Assembly (NCBI GenBank): GCA_001683735.1 | Contig: LUGG01000002.1 | Span: forward strand, 2,604,001 to 2,668,000 | Source of the DNA: Grifola frondosa | Taxonomy: Eukaryota; Basidiomycota; Agaricomycetes; Polyporales; Grifolaceae | Direction: 5' to 3' | Length of the DNA: 64,000 nt | Shown here: piece by piece, positions 1-11,841 of the stretch | Layout of the letters: each line of letters opens with the position of its first letter | Position numbering within the stretch: the stretch's first letter is position 1 | Notes under the pieces: generated by a model | Seen by the model: the letters and a program-made list of their open reading frames with translations, nothing else | What the model was told of the DNA's origin: nothing | Databases searched by the model: none | Position numbers and translations under genes: made by a program

Positions 1-2
1 CG

Positions 3-2395
3 AAGACAAGCCATACGACTATCGAGCGCCGATACCGCACTAATCTTAATGCACGTATCACGGGTTTGAAGCAGTCCGTTCCCGCGCTCCGCGTACTGGA
101 AATCAAAAGCGGGATACCGAGCCCGTACAATGACGTTGTCGATGCACGCGGATTCGTCGACGGCGTTAAGGTCGCGCGGAAGATGAGCAAGGCGAATATT
201 CTTGGCAAGGGCTACTGAGTATATTCGGTTGGTACTGTCATGATTTTATCATTTGCTTTGCTTATGTCGTTCGTAGGGTTCTCAAGAAGCGCGAATCCCG
301 ACTGAAGAGGGAGCAGGACGGCCTGAAGTCGCTCGTCTCAGGGCTGGTTGGCGGACCGGCACTCCTCAAGGAGTGGGAACGCGAGTGGAAGGAACGCTTT
401 GGCGGAGAGGAGAAGGATGAAGTCGAAGATGATGATGCCGCAGGTAGTGACGATGAAGATGACGGCGAGGATACTGATGGCGAGGACGAAGATGGTCGCG
501 CGCGGAAGAAAGCCAAGGTAGCAAAGGTTCAGAAGAAGGAGAAGCCCTAAACGCCTGCTCCGCCGCCAGTACCAATGGTGCCTGGTCAAATGCCGGAGAA
601 GCGTAAGCGAGGTCGACCGCGCAAGGTCCCCTTACCCTCCGTACCCGCCCCAGTGTCTTCTGCGGAGGTATCTCCCATTATCACCCCGATACCCTCCAAT
701 TACCCCCTACTTATTCAGTCGACCATCCTATGCAAGAAGCTTTCGTCCCGATCAAGGCCGAACATATGATGCAGCAAGCGCCGGCACAACACTCTCTGCT
801 CGCGGCATTTGCTTTCTTCTCTCCTCTTCAACTCACCTCTCACGTCGTCCACCCGGTCACACTCCCAGCATGCGCATGCGCATCAGGGTATAGTCCTTAC
901 ACCCCACACAAATGCCTTACCCACCAGTTCCCCGGCACCGTCTGCGTTTGGCCTGGACGGCTATGGTCTACACCAGAGGTGGTGCAGGCCGCACATCTGC
1001 TCGTGTCAACACTCGTTTTCTTCTATGTGCTGGTTGCCATGGATCACTGGCGCTCTGCGGCAGACCAGTGTGCTTGCAAGGATGTCTTCTTTCTTCTCTC
1101 GTACGCATGTGCAGTCGAAGTCAAGCAGTGCTGTGAACATGAAGAGTCCGCATCAATAGGTCGCAAGGCGTACGACCGCGCCGCGCTCACTGATGCGCTG
1201 GTGCCCGCATGTCGTGGCTCCGCAGATGAGGCGGCACGGCTGCGCGCAGCACTGGTGTGTCGGCGGGCGTTGTCGGGTTGATGCAAGGCGTCATCAAGGC
1301 TGTGCGCATCGACGCGGGATCGAGCTGAACCAGCTGGAACAGCGAGCATGGGTACGACTCGGCGAACTGGTCGCTTTCGACGGTATGTGCTATTTGATTC
1401 GCCATTTAGGATTGCGGTCTTACTCCAAAATGTACTATGTAGGTACTGTTGGTAACATCACCAGGCTGCAGACATACTGGTGCATGTCATGGCACATCTC
1501 GACTTTCGCCGCGACTACTACGGATCTGTCGACCCTTGCACTCATCATTCGTCCCGTGTCTAACGCCAAAGCGGCTGCGCTCTGGGATCAGGCCCGCAAG
1601 CGCGAGTTCCTCCGTGCACATGAGAAGATTGTGCTCAACAACATGAGCGTTGACGATGCGGCGGACTGGCTCACGAAGTGGAGGCGGTGGCACGAAACAG
1701 AGCGCAAGGGCCGCTGCTCCGCCTGCGAAAAGCGGACCCCGTTGGGCGTCCTCGCTGCAATTCTCATACGCGAGCGACTTCGGAAGCATGCCGCGTCGCT
1801 CTTCGTGCGCACGGTCGTGAGCGAGGAGTCCTGTGCTAGTGAGTGCGAGAGCGACGGCTACGTGTACGATGCGGAGAAGGACTTCAAGGAGGAGCAGGAG
1901 CGCAAGGAGACGGTCGAGGCAGGCAAGTCAATTGGAGGGCGTACAGCCGAACTCGCCATCCTGCTCGAGCGTATCTGGGATACGGGTTTCTGCACGCACG
2001 AGGACGTGCTGCCGGTACGCCGCACGGGGAACGGGCGCAGCCCTGACGTCGATGCGGACTGTGAGGATGCGCAAGATCTTGCAAGCCAGGATGAGGCGGA
2101 GATCCGCGCCCTGCTGAGTGCGACAATCATCTATAGGCGTATCTTCCCGTCGTCGATCCCCGCATGCGCGACTGCATTGCCATTCATTCTCTCCCCGCCG
2201 CCCTCGCCGTCGCGAAGGAACGCAGCGCTACATATGGCGCTGCGCACGGCGCTGGGGTCGCCGGCGTTTGAATTCAGCAGCGATGGACGCCTGGATGACG
2301 AGGAGCTCGGGCTTGCGCTGGAGGATGCGCGCGATCGGGTCGTGGATATGCTGGTCGACTTCGAGCGCGCGTGTCGGCGAGGAGGGAGGTTCTGA
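3..2395 (+). pseudogene. sre1: SREBP-type bHLH transcription factor, 5' end off the window, frame-disrupted
   Basis: The first codons read as a bHLH basic region and helix 1 (KTSHTTIERRYRTNLNARI). The tyrosine in ERRYR is the hallmark of SREBPs. Helix 2 continues as KANILGK-ATEYIRVLKKRE across an intron near 229-271. An acidic stretch, an AT-hook-like RKRGRPRK (about 600) and two hydrophobic segments follow (about 800-850, FFSLFNSPL-like; about 1000-1040, LLVSTLVFFYVLV). The ORF at 1193-2395 then gives a C-terminal region that fits fungal SREBPs, with a probable intron at about 1383-1440. Such proteins are ER-bound and released by cleavage to activate sterol and hypoxia genes. The frame is broken: an extra G in the run at 209-211, an in-frame TAA at 548-550, and frame changes near 740-830, 1035 and 1200-1290. 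It is either a real pseudogene or a gene hit by consensus errors. The family call rests mainly on the bHLH. Confidence 0.66.
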
Positions 2396-2969
2396 GACTA
2401 TGTAAAACACTCTATGCTGCCTAGGATATTGATATGAGATTGCTTGACTTAATAACTTGTACAGCTGTTGTTTGCCCGAATTTGTCATTCATTTTATGTG
2501 ATGAGATGTTAGAGACTCACTGCGGAACCCTCAGAATCTAAAGCGCCTTAGAGGCGCCAAAGATCAGCGTCTACGAAAGATCTGCGGCGCCGAACATGAC
2601 AGCTGTGCAAAACCGAAGAGTGGTTCCCGAGGCCACGAACTCGGAATATACAGCTCAATAAATGTGTGATTTCCGGAGCTCGTGGATGCATGATCCGCGG
2701 ACTTTAACTACCTTTAGATGCCTTCCCGGAGAGATTTTCTGACTTCGTAGATACCTGTCTCTCAGCTGTAGATTCTCGGTTGACAGCCATGTACTGAATC
2801 AAATATGTACATCATATTAATCAATAAAGACTCTGTACACATAGAGGATATATCTGTCGCTGCTACCCTGCCAGCCCCCCCCCCTCCCCACCCCGCTCCC
2901 AGCTCGCTGCTGCCCCGCTGCATCGCTTGACCGCCATCAAACCCCGGCGGCCAAGTACTCGAACACTAC
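2396..2969. other. Intergenic region
   Basis: No coding signal was seen on either strand. It separates the SREBP-like gene from the next plus-strand gene. The only local structure noted is a short GGCGCC-centred palindromic patch near 2540-2560 and a C-rich run at about 2870-2895, which may belong to the promoter of the downstream gene. Confidence 0.5.
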
Positions 2970-4472
2970 ATGAATAATCAGTCCAGCGAATCAGGCAACA
3001 ATGGGCAAGGTAACTCACAGATGCACCCGATGCACCCGTACTATCCAAATTGTGCGGGTGCACAATATCCCCGCCAGCAGCCCGCACCTCCGCAATATGT
3101 GACACAGCCGGCGCAGATGCAGTGGGGGATGTCTACGCAGCATCCCTCGCAGTCGGAGGTTGGTGGCGATCCCTTCCAGTCATCGAATCAAGGTGGCCCG
3201 GGCATGTTTGCGCCGCCTATGCACCGACCTCTACCACCCCCGAATCAGAACTATAATATTATGGAGCAGACATCAGCAAAACTTGAATTTTCCTTGCCAC
3301 TCTTTGGGCTCTTCTCGGTTCTTTTCGGTTCTTTTCTTCCTTATCAACGTGAAAAATTGCCTTTTTTGGACACTTTTTAAGTAAAAAAAGGAGCGAGCCC
3401 TACTTTTGTTCCTTTTTCTTCTTAATTTTCTTAAATAAGCATTTTAAGTAACAAAAAGTAACTAAAAGGAAAATTCGAGTTTTGCTGATGGAGGGCATCA
3501 TACACACCACCAGGACCAAGCGTGTCGCCATCTCCGCTCATGCCTGGCCTTCGAAACCTTCCACAAACCCCGACTCATGGAGTTTCCCCCTCCCTGTCTC
3601 CCAACCAATCTCGTCAGCTAACTCCGATGCATACGGGGAGTTCAATGTCATCCTCACCTTCCATGGCACTCATGCCGTTCCACCCTAGTGGCAGCATGCC
3701 ACCACCGATGAACCCTGCTGCACCGCCAACTTCCCTCGGTTGATGCGGTCGTGAAGTGCATGACGTCTGATTTGCAATGCCTGCACCATCTGGTAGCATA
3801 GCTCTCCCGTGTCTGCCTCCCTTCGTTCTGCTCGATATGGCGTCGGCCGGTACGCTCTTCGATGGACCACTAGGACATTTCGTTCATGTCCTACAGGGCT
3901 TGCAGGAATGGGCGGAGCAAATGACAGACTGGTTTGATCAGTTGCAACAACAGTATACTGATTGTCAAAACGAGCTTACCCGTGTGCAAGATGAGTTGAA
4001 GGGTGTGAGGGATGAAGTTGATGCCGCATTGGATTCGCAGGGGATCACCAGGAGTGGGCATCGCAAGGGAAAAGCCGCTGTGAGTAGCAATGACCATCCG
4101 GAGGTAAAAGTGAGTATTTCACAAACATTTAAACCGTAAATTGTACTCACTTTGATGTAGGCATTGCTCCACACCATGCTGTGGAGGCTGGTTGACGTTC
4201 CAAGGGATGATTACAAGATGTTGTCCAAATGCACGCTGGCCAACCCTGGTGAATACACGATCACATGCGACGATGGGAAGACCATTTGGTATCCCAATTT
4301 CTTGACGCGCATTGATGATCCAATAAATCGTGAGTTCATCACGATGATTGCACAGTTAGTCTATGAAAACGAGAAGGTAAGCTTATGTCGGGAACAGAAG
4401 GGTGATCAGGGTATACTTCCTTACATTTTGGACAAACCGGAAAGACCTGGAACTCGACGTCAACTCCGATAG
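2970..4472 (+). pseudogene. Hypothetical coiled-coil protein gene, interrupted by a MITE
   Basis: I do not recognise a named family. The first part (2970-3273) encodes a Gln/Pro/Met-rich low-complexity region. Reading resumes after the MITE at about 3490-3740 as a Ser/Pro/Met-rich stretch that ends at a TGA. From about 3830 a coiled coil follows (EWAEQMTDWFDQLQQQYTDC, then ELTRVQDELKGVRDEVDAAL). An intron at about 4105-4160 leads to a region resembling a C-terminal domain common in Agaricomycete proteins of unknown function (ALLHTMLWRLVDVP, then TIWYPNFLTRIDDPINREF). Removing the MITE with one AT copy joins the flanking codons in frame (MEQT-WRASYTPPGPSV). The 3' end is unclear: a 1.7-kb inverted-repeat element begins at about 4558, and a possible Tnp2 fragment overlaps on the minus strand. 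Confidence 0.5.
3274..3487. mobile_element. 214-bp MITE inserted in an exon
   Basis: The ends are inverted repeats of 22 bp with one mismatch, beginning CAGCAAAACTTGAATTTT on the left and ending AAAATTCGAGTTTTGCTG on the right. The dinucleotide AT flanks both sides (3272-3273 and 3488-3489) and is the likely target duplication. The interior is A/T-rich with no ORF of its own, so the element is non-autonomous. It lies inside the coding sequence of the preceding gene and adds about 40 foreign codons ending in a stop at 3378-3380. The 2-bp duplication suggests a Tc1/mariner- or PIF-like mobiliser, but that assignment is inference. Confidence 0.8.
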
Positions 4473-4551
4473 CTCGATTGGCTGCCTTGAGTGTAACATG
4501 AGGGAGCTGGACCTGTGGTGCGACAATCATAAGTACGAGACAGGCTTCCAT
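4339..4551 (-). pseudogene. Possible Tnp2/CACTA transposase fragment (zinc-ribbon part)
   Basis: The minus-strand reading LKAANRAIGVDVEFQVF followed by PVCPKCKEVYP resembles the zinc-ribbon segment that precedes the Tnp2 transposase core in Agaricomycete CACTA elements. The better-supported Tnp2 relic at 11.8 kb has a similar VCPKCLEVYS. The stretch lacks the second CxxC pair and overlaps, antisense, the last exons of the coiled-coil gene, so one of the two readings must be fortuitous. Treat as weak. Confidence 0.3.
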
Positions 4552-4558
4552 GTACAGC

Positions 4559-4963
4559 TACTATAATGTTTGCTAGTATACTAGCAACCAGCATTACAAT
4601 GCAGCCTAATATAACCAGGCCCTACTAGATTATATTCAAGGCCCTGCCATAACTTAGAAACCAATAAATGTTTTTTAATATTCAAATATCTCCATATATA
4701 GTAGGGGTACTGATATGATATTTGCACACCCATATTCGTATGTTGCAGGGCTTTCACCGGATATAACATTTGTCATATGTTGCGGAAACATACCGCATTT
4801 GGTATGTTTTAAACATAGCCACCATATGTTTTCTCCTCCACTACTCCCTCAATTCTGCACGGATTTTCTTCATTTTAGATTCGTCTGAAAGCGGTCGTCG
4901 AGTAGAAGTAGAATATGTACATATATTTGTATGATATTAAAATAAAAACATACCATTCTGGGC
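4559..4963 (+). repeat. Left terminal inverted repeat of the 1.7-kb element
   Basis: It is the mirror of 5845-6250 with a few mismatches near the outer end. It contains the palindrome TGCTAGTATACTAGCA at 4571-4586. A 9-bp-arm hairpin (CATTCTGGG at 4954-4962, CCCAGAATG at 4970-4978) lies at its inner edge. Confidence 0.82.
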
Positions 4964-5844
4964 AACCACCCCAGAATGTTCTGCTGCATTGCTCCCTCAA
5001 ACCCTCACCAAAATTCTTGATTCCTTCATCCCCTTGGTCGCATTCATGTCCCATTTATTATTCTGGCATTTGTTTGGCAGAATATGCGACGGAAAACATA
5101 CCATTTCTGGTAGGTGCAGGCTCAGCCACACCAGAATTCCTCCCCCTCCCCCTCCCTCAATACTTCATGGATTCCCTTCGTTTAAAGTTCCCCTTAGTCC
5201 TACATATGTGTACTTCGATTATATGTACAGTAGAGAGCCCCAAACGATGATAATATTTCGTCTCCCCCTGCTTTGCTGGCAGGGATCCCTCCTAATTTGG
5301 GAAATGAATATCGGACGGAATCTGAAACACATGGCACCGTCTGAAAGCTGTATTTTATCCTAATAAGACAACATTTACGCCGAAACATTCTGCATGGTAC
5401 TCGCTTCAGGGCACACATAACAACCTTGGGTGGCAGTTGCCACACTGATCACCCAATATCCTTCCATCCAGTTGCTCCTTTTTTGTGTTCTGTTTTGAAT
5501 ACATTTGATATTATATAGGCCTCTCAGAAAATGTTTCTATCTTACTGTTTGAAGCACAATTGACAATGCTGCATTCCAAACACTGAAATGTGATACCCCC
5601 TGCCAGGGAATTTTCTGGGAGCTTTAAAAATATGTAAAGTGCCAAACATATAGTTATCATATATATCTACAATATACAGCAAACATTACAAGAATCCATG
5701 AGGAAATGGAGGAGATATAAAGAGAATACCCAATTGTGGCTGAAACCTCAATACTGCTGTACCGGGCTCAAGTCACCTGTACAGTAAATCAGAGGCAAGA
5801 CCACTGATTCCTCAATTACTCCCTCAATTCCTCATAAATATCTA

Positions 5845-6250
5845 GCCCAGAATGGTATGTTTTTATTTTAATATCATACAAATATATGTACATATTCTAC
5901 TTCTACTCGACGACCGCTTTCAGACGAATCTAAAATGAAGAAAATCCGTGCAGAATTGAGGGAGTAGTGGAGGAGAAAACATATGGTGGCTATGTTTAAA
6001 ACATACCAAATGCGGTATGTTTCCGCAACATATGACAAATGTTATATCCGGTGAAAGCCCTGCAACATACGAATATGGGTGTGCAAATATCATATCAGTA
6101 CCCCTACTATATATGGAGATATTTGAATATTAAAAAACATTTATTGGTTTCTAAGTTATGGCAGGGCCTTGAATATAATTTAGTAGGGCCTGGTTATATT
6201 AGGCTGCATTATAATGCCAAGTGCTAGTATACTAGGGTAACATTATAATA
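5845..6250 (-). repeat. Right terminal inverted repeat of the 1.7-kb element
   Basis: It is the reverse complement of 4559-4963. The outer 50 bp diverge more than the rest, with a broken copy of the CTAGTATACTAG palindrome at about 6223-6234. Confidence 0.82.
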
Positions 6251-6891
6251 CCAGTGCAGGGTCTGGTGCTTGATGATGCCACATACTTCATCGTAAATGC
6301 TGGGTGGGATCAGAATATTGCACTGGACCCATGGTTTGTGAGGACTGGGAATTTAATGGAAGGAAAGAAGTCAGTGCGAAATCAGCCATGTTCGGAGTCG
6401 TTCCAGGTGAAGGCATTGTGATGTAGGGAGATGAAGTGGTGGAGGAGTTTGTGTTCTTCAGGCCAAAGGAAATCGCCACTGTGGGCACGGTCCATAAGAT
6501 CGCGCCTGTCGGATGAATACCGGCCAGTTGGAACGAAGTCAAGTGGGGTCGAGCTGAGAATTGGTAACTCTGCTAGAGGGTCACCGATGATATTATGGAT
6601 GTTATGATATCAGTCTGGGAGGGCGGCGAGAATGGGATGAGTCTTGAGAGCAACAGGCTTGTACTTTTTCTTCGAGCTGACCAAAGTTGCATGAATGTCG
6701 GGAGATTGATCAGAGGAAAGGATGAAAGAAGACTTAAATGAAGAGAACTCGGTAGCAGCAGAGAAGTATAGAACAGGAACAGAAATGGGATGAATCGAAG
6801 AGGGAAGGCTGTATGAGGTGATAATGGAAGTCGCACTAGAGTCGGGATGATAGTCAATGACGAACACAGCTTCTCCTTGATCCATGATCAA
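6250..6891 (-). pseudogene. Ty3/Gypsy retrotransposon polyprotein fragment
   Basis: The minus strand reads as the stretch of a fungal Gypsy polyprotein between the protease-like part and the reverse transcriptase. Recognisable pieces are DQGEAVFVIDYHPDSS, KKKYKPVALKTHPILA, NIIGDPLAELPIL, PTGRYSSDRRDLMDRAHSGD, FLWPEEHKLLHHF and, at the end, PHKPWVQCNILIPPSIYDEV. The reading needs at least one frame change and passes a stop after LAALPD, so it is dead. It abuts the 1.7-kb inverted-repeat element, which may have cut it off. No LTRs were found nearby. Confidence 0.8.
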
Positions 6892-9800
6892 ATCCTCGAG
6901 CTGTGAAAACCTGACATGGCCTCAGATGACTTAGGTCAGAACTGAGGGCATCCTCGAGGAAGAGTCGGAATTGTCGCTACTTGGCCGGTGTCAAGGCAAT
7001 GAATTGTAATCGTCTCCCAGTCTGTATTTCCTCACCCATCATATCATTATTTCTTCTTCACATTTTTGGTTATGCCTACCTCGGCTTTCCGAGCACTGTC
7101 CGTATTATTTTCACATGTTTGGACTCAGATTTGCTGATAAATGCCCTGTATCTACTTTACAAAATTCAGACAAGTTTTCCCCCTCAAGTTCAGAGCTCAG
7201 TTCCAGCACTGTGAGTGTGGGGTCCGAATGCAAGGCTTGCATGAACTCCTTGTGCTTCTCAAAAATGCAGTCACAGTGGGAAACACAGTCACAGTGAAGA
7301 AGCTCTGCAAGAAACTCACAGTATAACTTAAAATAAATATAGTGTGAGATGAGTGAGGGACACGAATATGATCGCAATGAGTGTCGCAACCTGAGCTGAG
7401 TTATCTCCTGCATTTCTAATCAAGTTTAGTTTCCCATCTCTTCATATTCGTATTCGCATTCACAAAACCAAGATGAGAAGCTGTTAGGCCCACTCGTGAC
7501 ATACCTCGTAACTTCTGATCTGAGCTATGACCTTCGTGCATACAGAGATTGTGTGTGTTGTTTATTATAGATTTTAGTTCAGGTCCAGTTCAAGTTATAT
7601 CAGTGGAGAGGATGGTTGGGTACACCAACTTGGGTAGCAATCTAAAAAGGTATGAGCATTAATTCTATAGCATGAGCCCAATATTGATTGATGGCACCAG
7701 CTCAAACAATTTATATCTGCTTACACATTATAGCATGTCAAGCTGCTCCTATTACCACTGAGGCTAAATGTACATCCAAAATCTGATCACACTAAAGATG
7801 CAGCTGTCAAGTTTGATTTCATGGGGGTAAGAAAAATATGAACAATGGAAGACCACTGCATGAGCATTTAACACTTGGGCCTATTCATCCATATCATTCA
7901 TGTGTTAGTCAGAGTTGGGCAAACAGGATGAACAATGCAGACATACACGTTGAGCCTGATCAGTGTACATGATTTTGACACTTGAATATCCTTGATAGGG
8001 GACCTTGATGAACAGTGATGGTTTGAACAAATAACTGATGGAGCATAGAGCTTCATAACAATATAGTGAGCATGAAAAATGTGGCAAATAATCATGAATG
8101 ATGCACCTCTATTAATTCAGTGTAATACTCACAAAGCATGCCATCTGCCAAACAAATCTACATATTGTCAATGACATCACTTAGAAGTGTGGTCAAAGCC
8201 CTTGAAAGCTTCATGAAATTGGTGACATCCTTCAGGTGCAGATTTAGTGATCTTCTGGGATCCTCATGTTTTGTTCCGAGATTATGATGTTTAGGTCATG
8301 GAACATCATCTTCATCCTCATCAAATGTATCTGGTTGATATGTCTCCTCTTCATTGATTTTGATTACACCTGAATCAGGCATTTCGTCAGCAATATTATC
8401 TGAAGGCTCATCTTTTATGTTCTATCTCATCTCTAATGTCAACTCATTCTTAGTAGATAATGATTCGACTCACAGCTGCTTTTGTAAAATGACATTTTCT
8501 TAATATTCCATCCTAAGATAAGACCACATGAGAGTATTCCATGAATTTTGTAAAGAGTGATACCCACAAATGCCTGGAGTGATTATGGCTGATTGCATAA
8601 ATAACTGCAGATCAAAGTGCATGAAGATTTGTTTGTCCAGGCCAAATATTACCTTAAGGATATGTCTGGATAAGCACATATTCTCACCATGTAAGGCAAC
8701 AGTGGACAAATAAACCTCCATGGTTCCTGATCTGCAGTCACTGCATTTGCGGCTTTGTGGATGAGTGGGTAAGCTACAATAGTTAGTACTTCGAATATCC
8801 TAGATGTTTGGACTTCAAAATATGGTGCCAGGTCATAAGCGCTGAGGTCATGACACCATGGATACATGTAAGATAGGCCTCATCCATACCTTGCTACATT
8901 ATATGATTTTTGTGACAAAACATATAAAAGGTTAATAGAACATGTAATTTCAAGAGCACAAGGAAATGAGAACCACAGAAGTGTAGGAATTCTAAACAGA
9001 ACTGTGGTCTTACATTTCATAATTTTCAGCATTTGAGTGTGCTATTAACTTTGCAAGTTCACTGGACCATGCCATGACTTACTGTGACACTGTAGTCATG
9101 TCCCAACCTTGAAAAGTTAATAGTCCCTTCAAATTAATGGATATTCTGATTTTATTACTAGAGTACTCTTCCAAATTTAATTCTCTACATTTCTAAGATT
9201 CTCATTTTCTTGTTTTCTCAAAATTACATGCCCTATTAACTTTTTACATGTTTTGTCATGAAAATCATGTGATGTAGTGAGGTATGAATAAGGTCTATCT
9301 TAGTGACTTGTGTAGCCACCAGTGCGACATTTAATTTATTCTGGTCCTGTGATGCTATGTTCCATATTCCTATGCATGGACAAGCTGGACATATACTCTG
9401 GCAAGCCAAAAGATAAGTGTTCTATTGTGAGTATTCTTCACCTTCTAATTTCTGCCTTCTGTAGATGCCATGTACTGCTGGCATAGCTTGTCACTTGCAG
9501 TTACCTCTATGCCCTCTCCTGTTTGATGAAGAATATGTGCATATGCAAATTTTATCTTTTCCTATGTTTGTCGACAGTTGGCATGCTGACATGTGTTTTG
9601 AGACAATCAATGTCAAGACATTACTGGTGGTTTCAGATCAAGCTTGCTGACATATGCTTGGAACATGCACAATGTGTTCTTGGTATGTCGGTAATCAAGG
9701 TAAGTAAATATTGTGATATCATGCTTATTTAATATTAATGAAGACATCTCAGGCTGTGGATAATAGAACAATCTTTAAAGACGAAGACTGTTTCACACTG

Positions 9801-11107
9801 TGAATCACTACTATTGTTTCTGAAAAGAGTGCAACTTCCCCCATTCTTGCAGATTGTCTGACACTGGTTTTTGACACTTATATTGGCTGGGCTGAAGACT
9901 TCTCAGTGCCGAAATGAACACAATGGGAGTTGGAAATGCTGTGGCTCATTAAGCAGCTGAGGGACTATGTTGTGCAGCTGCTGGCAGACATCACCATGTG
10001 TAGGTCAAATGCTGATGTGGTATGTCCATGCTTTCAACCGGTAATCTTGCATATACTAATTTTAAATTTCTGATAAGCCCAAACTTTCTGTGGCTACACT
10101 TTGATGGGCAGAGGCCATGGCAGTAACATTAAATCTCACATCTTGTTATCAAACTTACTCATTTCACCTACAGGTGGCCTCTGAGGCTGAGAGAACTATA
10201 TTAAGCAGCCACACATGCTAAAGAAGACATGACATTGGCCTGAAAATATGAGGCCACATAAACTGAAGCATGAGCATATCTGGATGGACTCCAACAACTT
10301 AGCGAGCATGTAGTGGACTCTATAATTTAAGTACTTAATGTATATACATTAATATTTGTTGAATATTCAGAAAGGAAGGAGTACATCCCAATGTGGAGTA
10401 CATGTGAAATATATGGGATACACTGTGCAGAGTTTGAACTTCTGTTGTTTAGCTCACTCAACATGTACAAGGAACAACCCATCTTCCACCTACACTGAAA
10501 GAAATGAACTGACCATACAAGATGATTTTGGCAGGCCCTGATGGTTATCTGTTCATGTCAATGATGTCATGAAAAGGCAGTTTCTTCATGGATTCAACAC
10601 CAGCATAAGGTGCATGATGCACATGTCTCAAGCCAGCAGCAAGCAAGGTTGTTTTTAATGGTCCCTCTTATATTGACCGAGAATTCATGGCCTGTGAAGA
10701 GTCTAAATACTCTCTGATTGATGATTATATGCAGTCAGACAATATTTGTGGCACTGTCTGCATTGATGAACATATTAGTGAGTCTCATTCATCATCAAAA
10801 ATTTGATTACATTACTGACCATCCAACCCAGTACCTGACAGACTTGCAGTGTGGTGACCACTCCAGTCATGTCCCCATATTGTGCTCAGTAGAACTGGCA
10901 TCAAATTCGACTGGCCCCATAATTCACTGGTGGGTGAGATGACCATCATTGTGCTGTGTGGCAGTTCAACACAGCCTCCAATGAGACCATTCTTCACCTG
11001 GTCTGCATTCATCTTTGATGATGTGTAACATGCTCTTGATGCATCAACATTTGCCCATGCAGTGTTCAATTCCTAAATCAGCTTCCTCATCAATGGCTTC
11101 CAAAATT
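6892..11107. other. AT-rich CpG-poor region, no intact gene
   Basis: CpG is still moderate to about 7.6 kb and becomes rare beyond. Only short ORFs occur (100 codons or fewer). A plus-strand stretch at about 10,640-10,940 (VFNGPSYIDREFMACEESKY, then LQCGDHSSHVPILCSVEL) looks vaguely like decayed coding sequence, possibly a transposon endonuclease, but I cannot assign it. Confidence 0.55.
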
Positions 11108-11504
11108 TAGTGTTGCCATGGCTTTAGTGTTGTCATGGCTTAGTCTCACCTGTTTCAGCTTTTTAGGTATTCTGATCTGAGTTTTGCAGACAATGACATG
11201 ATTTAATTGAAATTAATAGCTAAGATGTATATGTATTGGAATATAACACAAATATTTGCATAATTATCTTTGATATGTTTCAACTTTAGTTACATTGGTA
11301 ATATAGCTGACTAAAAAGTTTGACTTTGCAATCAGCTTTTTGACCATATCTTCATCAATACAAGGTATAAAACTTTGCCCCTTTGCATGTTTATGCCACT
11401 ATATCTATGCTACAAAATGAAGGTGAGACCACTGTGATATCTGAAAAACTGCTCAGGTTATGAGTTATATATGATTTAGGCCTGACTTAGCTGCAGCAAC
11501 ACTA
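11108..11504 (+). mobile_element. hAT-like MITE, copy 1
   Basis: It starts TAGTGTTGCCATGG and ends CTGCAGCAACACTA. A second TAGTGTTG start motif occurs at 11125, a small internal duplication. It shares most of its length with the copy at 22934-23320 (AATTAATAGCTAAGATGTAT, GATATGTTTCAA, CTGACTTAGCTGCAGCAACA). No clean target duplication was found for this copy. Confidence 0.75.
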
Positions 11505-11841
11505 CTGAAGTTCAATCACAGACTGAGCTATCCCTCACCTGGCAGCATGCTAGTGTTGATGACAAGAACAAGCTGGACCCATTTGTCCATCCACATTCCA
11601 TAGTATGAGCAGTACCTAATGCAAAGAACATTCATTCTAACAGCATTGTCTATCTGGTATACCTTTTAATTACATGACTTTACATGCAGTTCCACTTTGC
11701 CTTTCATATGTGTAGCACAGTGCTGGTTATCTTTGCCCTAGTGCTTGAAGAGGCTGGTTCGAAGGTCAACTCATCCATGTTCACCACACTCCTCTCTGTG
11801 CTATCAGCTATAAAGCAGAACCAACATTCAACATTCTACCA

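Larger units (their letters stand above)
4558..6251. mobile_element. 1.7-kb non-autonomous element with about 405-bp terminal inverted repeats
   Basis: Positions p and 10808-p are complementary for about 405 bp, so 4559-4963 pairs with 5845-6250. The same 62-residue ORF appears on the minus strand at 4581-4769 and on the plus strand at 6039-6227, which shows the symmetry directly. The outermost bases differ slightly (TACTATAATG against TATTATAATG). GTACAG on the left and GTGCAG on the right may be an imperfect target duplication. The 880-bp interior has no convincing ORF. No transposase is encoded, so the superfamily is undetermined; it resembles foldback-type elements. Confidence 0.8.

Noticed and set aside
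4581..4769. 62-codon ORF present twice (also 6039-6227) as a possible small conserved protein
   Set aside because: It is simply the two inverted-repeat arms; there is no start context or homology to support a protein.
6250..6420. Plus-strand reading that seemed to continue the coiled-coil gene after the long-TIR element
   Set aside because: The minus strand of the same bases reads as Gypsy polyprotein (PHKPWVQCNILIPPSIYDEV), which explains the signal better.
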